Positions 16,695 through 24,704 are shown, counted from the stretch's first letter. The stretch is 36,872 nucleotides of DNA from an uncultured Alcanivoracaceae bacterium (GCA_913061105.1 CAJXVJ010000007.1:1-36872), one strand, 5' to 3'. Numbers and translations are program-made. Notes: generated by a model from the letters alone, not told the origin.

Positions 16695-17561
16695 TTGAAA
16701 GCTTTCATCTTTAATCTGGTATTAAAAATTGGACGTTCTTTGTCTTTAAAGCGCGGCCGTTGGTTGGCAAAATTTATAGGTGGACTGACCTGGAAATTGT
16801 CCAGTAAAAATAAACACGTTACTGTCACAAACATATCAAAGTGTTACCCTCACCTTTCACAATCTGAACAATTAGATTTGGCCCGAAAATCAATCGATGC
16901 CACTTTAATGAACATGTTCGAGCTGGGTAAGATTTGGGGCACAGAATCTGACAATAAAAACTTGATTGATAATATTTACGGATTGGATGATTTTGCAGCA
17001 GCATTAAACCAAGGCAATGGTTTACTTTTGGCTTTGCCTCATATGGGAAATTGGGAAGTGCTAAATTTGGTATTGGCTCAATTTGATCAATATGCGTTCT
17101 TATACAAGCCACCGACCGACCCTAAAATTGAACATCTGTTGATCAAACACCGAGGCGCATCAAAAGCTTTGCAGATTGAAGCCAATCTAAACGGCGTTAG
17201 AAAAATCATCAAACACCTAAAGAGCAAAGGATTTGTAACAATTTTGCCCGACCAAAGGCCCAAAGGTGGCCAAGGCGTTTTTGCGCCATTCTATAAGATT
17301 CCGACCTATACCATGAGTTTGTTCTCAAGACTCGCGATCAAAACAAAAGTACCCGTCTTTTTTGCTTATGCATTGAGAACAGATACAGGCTTTGATGTCT
17401 TTTTTGAACAAAGCAATGATCAAATATATGCAGACATGCAGACATCCATTGACTACATGAACAGTAAAATCCAGGACATTGTAGACAAAGCGCCCGAACA
17501 GTACCAATGGACATATAAAAGGTTTAGCATTCAACCCGAGAACGAACCTCCTTTTTATTGA
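16695..17561 (+). CDS. LpxL/HtrB-like lipid A acyltransferase
   Basis: A 288-aa protein of the lysophospholipid acyltransferase superfamily, close to LpxL/HtrB late acyltransferases that add secondary acyl chains to lipid A at the inner membrane. The catalytic HX4E motif is His116-Glu121 in ALPHMGNWE, and the second conserved block is ILPDQRPKGGQGVFAPF. The start is TTG at 16695; it gives the usual N-terminal amphipathic segment (FIFNLVLKIGRSLS), and no ATG is available before residue 72. Which acyl position it uses, and whether lipid A or another lipid is the acceptor, cannot be told from sequence. Confidence 0.85.
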   Translation: MKAFIFNLVLKIGRSLSLKRGRWLAKFIGGLTWKLSSKNKHVTVTNISKCYPHLSQSEQLDLARKSIDATLMNMFELGKIWGTESDNKNLIDNIYGLDDFAAALNQGNGLLLALPHMGNWEVLNLVLAQFDQYAFLYKPPTDPKIEHLLIKHRGASKALQIEANLNGVRKIIKHLKSKGFVTILPDQRPKGGQGVFAPFYKIPTYTMSLFSRLAIKTKVPVFFAYALRTDTGFDVFFEQSNDQIYADMQTSIDYMNSKIQDIVDKAPEQYQWTYKRFSIQPENEPPFY

Positions 17562-17581
17562 TTTAATTTATTTAGTATCAA

Positions 17582-18784
17582 TCACCCTCTTAATTCAGCA
17601 CTTTTTTGGTGGAATACCAAGCCTTCGGCTTCTGCCAAAATTGATGCAGTCTTTGCCAATTCAACTCTGCCATTGTCATTAATTTTTTGACTCGATAGGA
17701 CTTTCAAAAATTGATGAACACTCAGTCCACCGGAATATTTTCCAGCACCATTTGTCGGTAATGTGTGATTTGGTCCTGCGCAATAATCGCCAAATGCCAC
17801 AGCAGAGTTTTCACCTATAAATATTGAACCATAATTTTTAAACACAGAAGTATCACTATTTTTATCTGTGACAAGCAAATGCTCAGGTGCATAGTCATTG
17901 ATCAATTCAATTGCTTGGGCTTGATTGTCCGCAAGTACAAACTGAATCTGGTTGTTTTTGATTAATTCAACACCCGAATCATGTGCCTTTGTACAACTGT
18001 AAAGATTGTCTAACAGCTGTTGTGATGTGCTAACAATAATGCTAATGGCATTGGCATCATGCTCTGCTTGCGCCAGTGCATCATACATTATCCATTCTGA
18101 TTTGCTTAATTCATTGGCAAAAATCATCAATTCGCTTGGACCGGCCAAGGTGTCTATTTTTGTTCGGTCTTGAACTTGCGCTTTTGCTGAATTAACATAG
18201 GCATTGCCTGGGCCAACAATCATGTTTACAGGCTCAACATCGGCAAAACCATAGCTCAATGCACCAATGGCTTGCGCACCTCCAACATGAATAAACCTAG
18301 TCGCTCCTGCCAATGAAGCCGCTGCCAATAAAGCGGGGTGATTCGATGGCGAACAAGCCACCCGATTTGAACACCCTGCCACTTGTGCTGGAGTCAATGT
18401 CATTAATGCGCTAGATATCAATGGAAAATTCCCACCTGGAATATAGGCACCAATGTTTTCTATTGGTTGATACACATAACCAAATGTACCGAATTCATCT
18501 GAATAGGATTCATCACTTAAACCACGCATTTGAAATTCACAAAATGATTTGATGCGAGCATATGCCGTTAAAATGGCTTGTGATAGTTCTGGCTCAAGAC
18601 CATATTTTTCAAAAGGCAAGAGTTCTATAAATTTGGCAGGTTTACCATCTATCTTTTCATTCCATTGGTTTACCGCCTCATCGCCATTGTTGTCTATATC
18701 ATTGAGAATGGCTTTTACCTTCTCATCAATAGATTGCAAGTCATCAATGGCTGAACGTTTAAAGTCTATCGCATTAACGATCAT
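17582..18784 (-). CDS. hisD: Histidinol dehydrogenase
   Basis: Catalyses the last two steps of histidine synthesis, histidinol to histidine, with NAD+ and Zn2+. It has 400 aa, somewhat shorter than the usual 430. Zinc ligands Gln239 and His242 are in AQAEHDANA. The catalytic pair Glu301-His302 is in YAPEHL. Asp333 is in GDYCAGPNHTLPT, and a further His is in GGLSVHQF. The start overlaps the hisA-IE stop by 11 nt and is supported by a full AAGGAG located 8 nt upstream inside that gene. Unlike the E. coli operon, where hisD follows hisG, here it is the last gene. Confidence 0.97.
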   Translation of the reverse strand: MIVNAIDFKRSAIDDLQSIDEKVKAILNDIDNNGDEAVNQWNEKIDGKPAKFIELLPFEKYGLEPELSQAILTAYARIKSFCEFQMRGLSDESYSDEFGTFGYVYQPIENIGAYIPGGNFPLISSALMTLTPAQVAGCSNRVACSPSNHPALLAAASLAGATRFIHVGGAQAIGALSYGFADVEPVNMIVGPGNAYVNSAKAQVQDRTKIDTLAGPSELMIFANELSKSEWIMYDALAQAEHDANAISIIVSTSQQLLDNLYSCTKAHDSGVELIKNNQIQFVLADNQAQAIELINDYAPEHLLVTDKNSDTSVFKNYGSIFIGENSAVAFGDYCAGPNHTLPTNGAGKYSGGLSVHQFLKVLSSQKINDNGRVELAKTASILAEAEGLVFHQKSAELRG

Positions 18785-20018
18785 TGTTTCTACTCCTTAA
18801 ATCATTGACTATTTCAGATATGCCTACTCCTTTTGATTTGGCCATAACCATCGTAAAAAACAACAAATCTGCGGCTTCCCAGCGCACATGGTTATGGTCT
18901 TTTGCTTCGATGAGTTCTTCACATTCTTCTCTAAGTTTTTCAATTTGTAAGTTCTCATCACTGAATAGTGCCTGAGTAAATGATGGCTTTTTAGTGTCTT
19001 CTGCCAATCTTTTTTCAAATATTTCATCTAAATAACCTAATGAATAATTTTGATTTTGGGATGCAAAACAACTGTACCGATCAAAGTGGCAGGCATTGCC
19101 GCCTTGTTCAACCAAAAACAATAAGGTATCGCCGTCGCAATCCACGTCAACAGCAACCAATTTTTGCGTGTTGCCACTGGTCAAACCCTTGGTCCACATT
19201 TCGTTTCTTGAGCGCGAATAATATGCCCCTGTTCTTTGTGATAATGCCAATTGCAATGATTCTGGCGTACTATAGGCCATCATCAAAACCTTATTGGTTT
19301 TACAATCCTGAACAACCGTTGGAATCAATGGCAATTTATTGAAATCAACCAAAGACATAAAAGCTTTGTCTAAATCCATGCTGCCTGAATAAATCGCCAT
19401 GCCAATTTGTGAATTGGCGCCTAATTGGTTAATCCATTGCAAATCTTCATAACTGCTAATCCCACCAGCAACAGTCACTGGTATGTTTGAAGCTTTGATA
19501 ACTTCAGATATTCTGTCTTTATCAATGCCTCCCATCATGCCTTCTTTTTGCACTTGAGTATAAAGAAATTCACCACAATTTTTGGCCATTTCAGGAATAA
19601 TATCTATCACTTTTTGCTCCTGTGTTTTTTTCCAACCGTGTGTGGTTAAATAATCTCCTTTGGCATCTATGGCAAATACCAATGATTGTTTGGGTAGTTT
19701 TTTAACAAAATCAGCAGTGGCTGATGTGCCCAAAATGATTTTGCTAGCACCCGCTGCCAAGTAAGCTTTAGCCACATCTAAATCCCGAATTCCACCACCG
19801 ACTCTACACGGTGTTTTACGAAGCATTTTTTCGATCAGCACTTGGTTGTTTCCAGTTCCCATGGCAGCATTGAGATCTATGATAGCGACTTCGCCATACA
19901 TAGAAAATTCTTCTAACAATGCAAATACATCGTCTTTTTCTATTATCTTCTTTTCGGCTTGTCCTTGTTGTAATTGGACAGCCTTGCCATCCAGTAAATC
20001 TATTGAAGGTATTAACAT
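18774..20018 (-). CDS. hisA-hisIE: HisA-HisI-HisE trifunctional fusion
   Basis: A single 414-aa ORF carrying three histidine enzymes. Residues 1-225 are HisA, the ProFAR isomerase barrel (SIDLLDGKAVQLQQG with Asp7; CRVGGGIRD; FAIDAKGDYLTTHGW with Asp118; VTVAGGIS). Residues about 228-330 are HisI, PRA-cyclohydrolase (MMAYSTPESL, YYSRSRNEMWTKG, SGNTQ; metal site DVDCDGD 291-297; Cys310 and Cys317). Residues about 340-414 are a short HisE, PRA-pyrophosphohydrolase (LREECEELIEA, WEAADLLFFTM). HisI-HisE fusions are common; attachment to HisA is unusual. It overlaps hisF by 7 nt and hisD by 11 nt. No frameshift or stop separates the domains. Confidence 0.95.
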   Translation of the reverse strand: MLIPSIDLLDGKAVQLQQGQAEKKIIEKDDVFALLEEFSMYGEVAIIDLNAAMGTGNNQVLIEKMLRKTPCRVGGGIRDLDVAKAYLAAGASKIILGTSATADFVKKLPKQSLVFAIDAKGDYLTTHGWKKTQEQKVIDIIPEMAKNCGEFLYTQVQKEGMMGGIDKDRISEVIKASNIPVTVAGGISSYEDLQWINQLGANSQIGMAIYSGSMDLDKAFMSLVDFNKLPLIPTVVQDCKTNKVLMMAYSTPESLQLALSQRTGAYYSRSRNEMWTKGLTSGNTQKLVAVDVDCDGDTLLFLVEQGGNACHFDRYSCFASQNQNYSLGYLDEIFEKRLAEDTKKPSFTQALFSDENLQIEKLREECEELIEAKDHNHVRWEAADLLFFTMVMAKSKGVGISEIVNDLRSRNNDR

Positions 20019-20794
20019 GATTGTGTTCTCATTTTGATTTTGTTTTTAATTAAATAGTCTTTGATTTGTTCCACAGTATATTCTTTTCTGTGAAAAATCC
20101 CGGCAGCCAAAACTGCATCGGCTCCTGCATTAATGGCGTCTAAAAAGTCTACTGGTTGATTGGCCCCGCCTGAAGCGATAATGGGAACAGAATAATCTTG
20201 ATTAGATAGTAAATCTAAATCAAACCCTGAACCGGTCCCATCTTTGTGCATGGCATTGATCATGATCTCTCCTGCGCCCCGTTGAATCACTTCATTCATC
20301 CATGAAGCATAGTTTTTCTCTACTCTTTTCGAACCACCATGTGTATATAAAACCAACTCACCACTTGCCTCTAAATTAACATCGACTGCAACGATGAGAC
20401 TTTGTGAGCCATATTTGTTGGCAATTTGATCAATTAGATTAGGATTCAAAACTGCCGCGGTATTCAAGGTGACTTTATCTGCACCTGCATTAAAGAACTT
20501 ATCAACATCCTCTAATATTTTTAAACCACCACCCACTGTAAAAGGTATTGAAAGTGTTTTTGCCACTTTATTGACCAATAACAAGGCGGAATCTTGCTTA
20601 TCAACACTGGCTTTAATGTCTAAGAAAACCAGTTCATCTGCGCCTTGGTGTTGGTATTGCAAACCCATTTCAATCGGATCACCCATGTCTTTTAATTGTT
20701 TGAAGTTTGTGCCTTTGACAACACGGCCATTTGCCACATCTAAACAGGCAATAATACGTGGAACCAAGGATGTTTTTTGAATTAATTTTGACAT
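20012..20794 (-). CDS. hisF: Imidazole glycerol phosphate synthase cyclase subunit
   Basis: A 260-aa beta/alpha barrel that uses ammonia from HisH to convert PRFAR to IGP and AICAR. Catalytic Asp19 (IIACLDVANGRVVKG) and Asp138 (IVAVDVN) are 119 residues apart, as in T. maritima HisF (Asp11/Asp130). Phosphate-binding loops are TVGGGL and IIASGGA. The start overlaps hisH by 13 nt and has a full AAGGAG 7 nt upstream. An N-terminal extension of about eight residues, MSKLIQKT, precedes the usual start. Confidence 0.97.
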   Translation of the reverse strand: MSKLIQKTSLVPRIIACLDVANGRVVKGTNFKQLKDMGDPIEMGLQYQHQGADELVFLDIKASVDKQDSALLLVNKVAKTLSIPFTVGGGLKILEDVDKFFNAGADKVTLNTAAVLNPNLIDQIANKYGSQSLIVAVDVNLEASGELVLYTHGGSKRVEKNYASWMNEVIQRGAGEIMINAMHKDGTGSGFDLDLLSNQDYSVPIIASGGANQPVDFLDAINAGADAVLAAGIFHRKEYTVEQIKDYLIKNKIKMRTQSC

Positions 20795-21369
20795 GCTGCT
20801 ACTCCTTGCAAAGTTTCATTTATCAGTTGCAAACCATAATCACCTGATTTTTCTGGGTGAAATTGAAATCCATAAACATTGTCTTTTTGAACTATCGCAC
20901 AAAAGTCATTACCGTAATTAACAGTCGCTTGACAAAATTCACTGTTACGAACTCCGAAAGAGTTGACAAAATAAACAAAATTTCCATTACTGTTTTCATC
21001 AACAGAATTCAATTGTGCCCAGCCAACCATTGGGGTTTTGGGGAAGTCTAATTTCTCAATTTCTCCTGTAAATATTGCCAAACCCTTGGCCCCAGTATCT
21101 TCTTGGCTTGATTCAAAGAGTAATTGCATGCCCACACAAATTCCGATAAACAGTTTGTCTTGTGCAATCCAATCTAAAATAAATTCCCGCCAATTGTTTT
21201 TGTTCAATTGGTCTGCTACAAAACCAAAACGGCCTTGCCCAGGCATCACCAAAACATCAAAATTTGAATCGGGTTTATCCAGAACAACCACTTCATTGCC
21301 AGTCTTAGAAAATGCTGAAACAATGCTCAGTAAATTTCCAGAATTTAAGTTAATAATCCCAATTCTCAT
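20782..21369 (-). CDS. hisH: Imidazole glycerol phosphate synthase glutaminase subunit
   Basis: A 195-aa class I glutamine amidotransferase that feeds ammonia to HisF. The triad is Cys78 in GICVGMQ, His171 and Glu173 in FQFHPEKSG. The N-terminal strand IGIINLNSGNLLSIVSAF is typical, with NLNSGN in place of the more common DYGSGN/DYGMGN. Its ATG overlaps the hisB stop by 4 nt (ATGA type), and AAGGG lies upstream. Confidence 0.96.
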   Translation of the reverse strand: MRIGIINLNSGNLLSIVSAFSKTGNEVVVLDKPDSNFDVLVMPGQGRFGFVADQLNKNNWREFILDWIAQDKLFIGICVGMQLLFESSQEDTGAKGLAIFTGEIEKLDFPKTPMVGWAQLNSVDENSNGNFVYFVNSFGVRNSEFCQATVNYGNDFCAIVQKDNVYGFQFHPEKSGDYGLQLINETLQGVAACQN

Positions 21370-21935
21370 AACATGCCCTTTGTGGTGGCAGAATAATCAG
21401 AAGGCTGTAAGGCTTCTTTAAAAGCATAAGCCATGGCTTTGAACGCACTTTCTATCAAGTGGTGGTTGTTTTTAAAGTATTGATTATTGATGTGTAAACA
21501 AATCTTGGCATTGATGGCAAATGTATAAAAAAAGTGCTCCCACATTTCGGTGTTAATGCCTCCTAATTGTGCTTGTGAAAAAGGCAAATTCGTCACACAA
21601 AAAGGACGACCACATAAATCAAGGGCACAGGTAGTCAAGGCTTCGTCCATTGGCAGTAATCTTTGTCCATATCTTTTGTTGTTTTGCGATTTCCAAGCAC
21701 TATACACCGCTTCTCCCAAACAAATGGCCACATCTTCAATGCCATGGTGGTCATCAACATGTAGATCGGCTTTGGCTTTTATGTCCAAACTCCAACAAGC
21801 GTGTGTTGCCAATTGATCCAACATGTGATCAAAAAAGGGCAAACCTGTATCAATATCGATTACTTTTGAATCTGGATTAATATCTAGCTTTAATGTGATG
21901 TCTGTTTCTTTGGTTTTTCTGTTAATTGTAATCAT
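21366..21935 (-). CDS. hisB: Imidazoleglycerol-phosphate dehydratase (monofunctional)
   Basis: A 189-aa Mn-dependent dehydratase converting IGP to imidazole-acetol phosphate. Metal-binding motifs are visible: FFDHMLDQLATHA, VDDHHGIEDVAICLGEA, and the later EHFFYTFAINA and NNHHLIESAFKAMA. The length matches the dehydratase domain alone. The N-terminal histidinol-phosphatase domain of E. coli HisB is absent; a HAD domain fused to HisC next door probably replaces it. It overlaps hisC by 4 nt and hisH by 4 nt. Confidence 0.96.
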   Translation of the reverse strand: MITINRKTKETDITLKLDINPDSKVIDIDTGLPFFDHMLDQLATHACWSLDIKAKADLHVDDHHGIEDVAICLGEAVYSAWKSQNNKRYGQRLLPMDEALTTCALDLCGRPFCVTNLPFSQAQLGGINTEMWEHFFYTFAINAKICLHINNQYFKNNHHLIESAFKAMAYAFKEALQPSDYSATTKGML

Positions 21936-23530
21936 AATAATTCTCTGACTTCATTGATGTTATTGAGCACAATGTCTGCACCTGCATTATAGAGGTTTGT
22001 AGCGTTTTCACCAATACCTATACATACACAGTTAGCTGCGGTTCCAGCTTGCATATCATCTACAGTGTCTCCACAAAACCACATGCGGTTTTTATTGGCC
22101 TTATCTTGAACCCAATTGATTCCTAACGGAGAAGGTTTTTGAGCGGACACATCGTCTGCTGAAACAATATAATCTGGTGAAATTTTTAATTGCTTAACAC
22201 CTGCCAATGCTTCAATTTTGGGACGACCTGTGATTATGGCTGTTGTATAATTTTTACTAAACAATTCTGGTGTAATTGAAGCTTCTAACAAATTGACTTC
22301 GTTACTCTTATACTTGTTGTAATACTCTTGAAATTTATTAACAACATTGGTTAACCAGACAGTGAAACCAGCAGACTCAATTAACCCTTTGGTCAAATCC
22401 CAATCATTATTAAACCCACCTTTTTCACGAAGTTCGGTGATTTTATCTACACTTACAGTGCTTTTTGTGAAGTATTCAACTGTTTTGACGATACTGACAT
22501 CATAAGATTGGCTGGTATCAATCAACACTCCATCCATGTCAAAACCCAATATTTCTGGTTGAAAGACTGTTTTTAATACACCCATCAATTGCTCAATGTT
22601 TTCAGGAATGGTGATGCGTACACAATTTGGCAAATCATTGACATGGGTTTTAATTTGTATGCCATTTTTTAATAGGAAGGACTTTAAAAGGGGTTTTATT
22701 TTTTTCTGAACCCTGAACAATAAAAAATTGCCTTTGCCATTATATACATCGACATCCATGGATTTTAAAAGGGCATAGATTTTATCTCTGTTATTGGCGA
22801 TTTTTTGACAATAAGCCTCCATTTCTTGTGAGTTTTGCAAGGCTTTTTTCGCCAGTTGAAGACTGACTTGATTGACATTAAACGGCATGGCAAGCTTCTT
22901 AAAATTTTTGATTAATTCCGCATTTCCGATTAAATAACCAATTCTGGCACCCGCTAAACCATAAGCTTTTGAAAAAGTGCGCAACGAAATTACATTGTCA
23001 TATTCTAGGGCATAATTTATCTCGCTGTTCTCAAGATAAAATTCAACATAGGCTTCATCCAAAAATACATTAGCGCCCTTTTTCTTAGCAGACTCAATTA
23101 AATCTATAAGGGTTGCTTCGGCCAAACATTCCCCAGTGGGATTATTGGGCCGTGTAATAATCAGCCATTGATTGGCTTTTAGTTTCTGCTTTATTTCTTT
23201 GGCATTGATATCAAGATTTTCCAATCCATTAACTTTAATATAATCTATGCCCCAAATACCCAATTGGTGTGTGTATTGGCTAAATGCTGGTGTGGGCAAA
23301 AGAATGGATTGTTCCTTTAATTTACACAATTTAAAAAGCAATTCAATCGATTCATCGCCACCATTGCTTAAAAACACATTTTCAGTTTTAGTCAGATACT
23401 TGTCGGCAATCAGCGCCTCTATTTTTTTTCTGTCTGGGTATTGCCACAAACATTGACTATCGATGTTAAACCCATCTAGCCATTTTGGGACAGAATCCGC
23501 CCTTTCATTGAAATCTAATTTTAAAGTCAT
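21932..23530 (-). CDS. hisC: HisC aminotransferase fused to HAD phosphatase
   Basis: A 532-aa two-domain protein. Residues 1-325 are histidinol-phosphate aminotransferase, fold type I PLP: SNGGDESIEL, TRPNNPTGE (129-133 NNPTG), FLDEAYVEF (Asp158), and the PLP lysine Lys188 in RTFSKAYGLAG. Residues 326-532 are a HAD subfamily IA hydrolase with all four motifs: DMDGVLID (nucleophile Asp331, acid Asp333), Thr434 in IITGRP, Lys465 in AQKPSP, and GDTVDD (487-492). The fused phosphatase most likely removes phosphate from histidinol phosphate, the step after HisC and otherwise unassigned in this operon. That substrate is inferred. It overlaps hisG and hisB by 4 nt each; AGGA precedes the start. Confidence 0.93.
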   Translation of the reverse strand: MTLKLDFNERADSVPKWLDGFNIDSQCLWQYPDRKKIEALIADKYLTKTENVFLSNGGDESIELLFKLCKLKEQSILLPTPAFSQYTHQLGIWGIDYIKVNGLENLDINAKEIKQKLKANQWLIITRPNNPTGECLAEATLIDLIESAKKKGANVFLDEAYVEFYLENSEINYALEYDNVISLRTFSKAYGLAGARIGYLIGNAELIKNFKKLAMPFNVNQVSLQLAKKALQNSQEMEAYCQKIANNRDKIYALLKSMDVDVYNGKGNFLLFRVQKKIKPLLKSFLLKNGIQIKTHVNDLPNCVRITIPENIEQLMGVLKTVFQPEILGFDMDGVLIDTSQSYDVSIVKTVEYFTKSTVSVDKITELREKGGFNNDWDLTKGLIESAGFTVWLTNVVNKFQEYYNKYKSNEVNLLEASITPELFSKNYTTAIITGRPKIEALAGVKQLKISPDYIVSADDVSAQKPSPLGINWVQDKANKNRMWFCGDTVDDMQAGTAANCVCIGIGENATNLYNAGADIVLNNINEVRELL

Positions 23531-24375
23531 ATGGCTTTCCTAATGGGTATTTCTAAGATGTCAGTCGCACCAGCTTTTATCAATTGTGGAATTAACGCCT
23601 TGACTTGATTACGTTTGACAGCAGCCCTAACTGCGAAATCATTGCTTTGGTACAATTGTGAAACAGTTGGCGCTCGCATAGCAGGCAATAATTCAACAAT
23701 TTTTTCCATGGCATTCTGTTTGCAGTTCATTTCCAATAACACCCGCTTTCTGCCGTTTAAAACCCCATTCATTAGGAGCAACATGTCATCAATAATGGCT
23801 TTTTTATCGGGATCATCTAGACACGATTGATTGGCAAAAAATTGGGTATTGCTGGTATAAACTGTATCGACAATTTTCAAGTGATTGGCTAAAATTGTGG
23901 TGCCTGTACTGGTGTTGTCTATAATCATATCGGCATCTTCGGGTGGAAAAACTTCTGTCGCACCGTACGAACGAATCAATTTATAATCAAAGCCTTGCTC
24001 ATCTAAAAACTTTTTACTCAGTGTTTTGTATTCTGTTGCCACAATAATTTTACGTTTCTTTAAGTCTGCATAATCCCATTCATCTGGAATACAAGCCACA
24101 ATCTCAACAGGATTAAAACCCAATGATTTTAGAATTTTCACATCGGCCTTTTGCTCTGCTATCCAATCCAACCCTGCAAACCCTATGTCATGTTGTTCTA
24201 ACTCAACCAGTTTTGGAATGTTTTGCGACTTTAACAATTTTATTTCAAAAGTTGAATCCGAGCACAAAGGCCTATAATTGCGGTCATTACTCTGTAACGT
24301 CAACCCTATTTCTTCTAGTAAATTAACTATTTCTACTTGCAGTTTGCCTTTTGGAATGGCCATTTTGATTTTCAT
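23527..24375 (-). CDS. hisG: ATP phosphoribosyltransferase, long form
   Basis: The first, feedback-inhibited enzyme of histidine synthesis. The length, 282 aa, is that of the long hexameric HisG with a C-terminal ACT-like regulatory domain, so no HisZ is needed. Signatures are IKMAIPKGKL at the start, GFAGLDWIAE, the PRPP loop region MIIDNTSTGTTILANHL, and the C-terminal KNQV/DILEIPI-like end (GATDILEIPIRKAI). It is the first gene after the tandem attenuators and begins 28 nt after the second terminator T tract. Confidence 0.96.
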   Translation of the reverse strand: MKIKMAIPKGKLQVEIVNLLEEIGLTLQSNDRNYRPLCSDSTFEIKLLKSQNIPKLVELEQHDIGFAGLDWIAEQKADVKILKSLGFNPVEIVACIPDEWDYADLKKRKIIVATEYKTLSKKFLDEQGFDYKLIRSYGATEVFPPEDADMIIDNTSTGTTILANHLKIVDTVYTSNTQFFANQSCLDDPDKKAIIDDMLLLMNGVLNGRKRVLLEMNCKQNAMEKIVELLPAMRAPTVSQLYQSNDFAVRAAVKRNQVKALIPQLIKAGATDILEIPIRKAI

Positions 24376-24402
24376 ATTTGTTCTCTATTTAATAAATTAT
24401 TT

Positions 24403-24443
24403 AAAAAAAAGCCCCGTAAATGTATTTAATTTAACGGGGCTTT
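24403..24443 (-). terminator. Second his attenuator terminator
   Basis: On the minus strand AAAGCCCCGT pairs with ACGGGGCTTT, with an upper TAAAT/ATTTA helix and a loop, followed by eight T. It lies between leader peptide 2 and hisG. Its outer stem is identical to that of the first terminator. Confidence 0.9.
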
Positions 24444-24479
24444 GATATTTGTTTTTTTCTTTCAGGTACTATTCAAACA

Positions 24480-24536
24480 TCACCGCCGTTTGTGATGATG
24501 TGAATGATGTCGAATTTGTTTGTTTGTATTATTCAT
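24480..24536 (-). CDS. his leader peptide 2
   Basis: An 18-aa leader peptide, MNNTNKQI-RHHSHHH-KRR, that ends 36 nt before the stem of the second terminator. The His codons are CAT CAT, one Ser codon, then CAT CAT CAC. Stalling here when His-tRNA is scarce would free downstream RNA to disrupt the terminator. The ACGG after the His codons can pair with CCGT of the terminator's 5' arm, a weaker pairing than in leader 1. It starts 22 nt after the T tract of the first terminator, so it is only transcribed after read-through there. No Shine-Dalgarno sequence is visible. Confidence 0.82.
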   Translation of the reverse strand: MNNTNKQIRHHSHHHKRR

Positions 24537-24557
24537 AATTATTGTGAATTTAAAGTG

Positions 24558-24594
24558 AAAAAAAAGCCCCGTAGAGTTCAATCTGACGGGGCTT
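24558..24594 (-). terminator. First his attenuator terminator
   Basis: On the minus strand AAGCCCCGT pairs with ACGGGGCTT, with a bulged C and an upper AGA/TCT helix around a 6-nt loop, then eight T. It lies 41 nt after the stop of leader peptide 1. Confidence 0.92.
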
Positions 24595-24650
24595 GTATTG
24601 TTTGTTTGTGTTTTTTAAATTTTTTCAATCACGCATTAAACAGCACCGTC
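24585..24650 (-). promoter_or_regulatory. Predicted antiterminator of the first his attenuator
   Basis: The leader 1 codons GACGGTGCT (24650-24642) can pair with AGCCCCGTC (24593-24585), the 5' arm of the first terminator: nine positions with one T-C mismatch. The leader arm begins 24 nt after the first His codon. A ribosome stalled on early His codons would leave it free, while one reaching the stop would cover it, which is the logic of classical attenuation. The structure is predicted by eye. Confidence 0.7.
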
Positions 24651-24698
24651 CGATTTCGAATGGTGATGATGGTGCAAGTTGTTTAAAAAATTATTCAT
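24636..24698 (-). CDS. hisL: his leader peptide 1 (five consecutive His codons)
   Basis: A 20-aa leader peptide, MNNFLNNL-HHHHH-SKSDGAV, with His codons CAC CAT CAT CAC CAT at 24674-24660. This is the classical signature of his operon attenuation. The ATG lies 7 nt downstream of the -10 hexamer, with no room for a Shine-Dalgarno sequence, so the message may be leaderless. Translation to the stop would cover the antiterminator arm and let the first terminator form. It shares the ATG AAT AAT opening with leader 2. Confidence 0.9.
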   Translation of the reverse strand: MNNFLNNLHHHHHSKSDGAV

Positions 24699-24704
24699 GG
24701 GTTT

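Noticed and set aside
24642-24698. His5 run as a cloning tag or vector contamination
   Set aside because: The surrounding promoter, terminator and his operon context is native, and mixed CAC/CAT codons in a short ORF before hisG are the classical attenuator signature.
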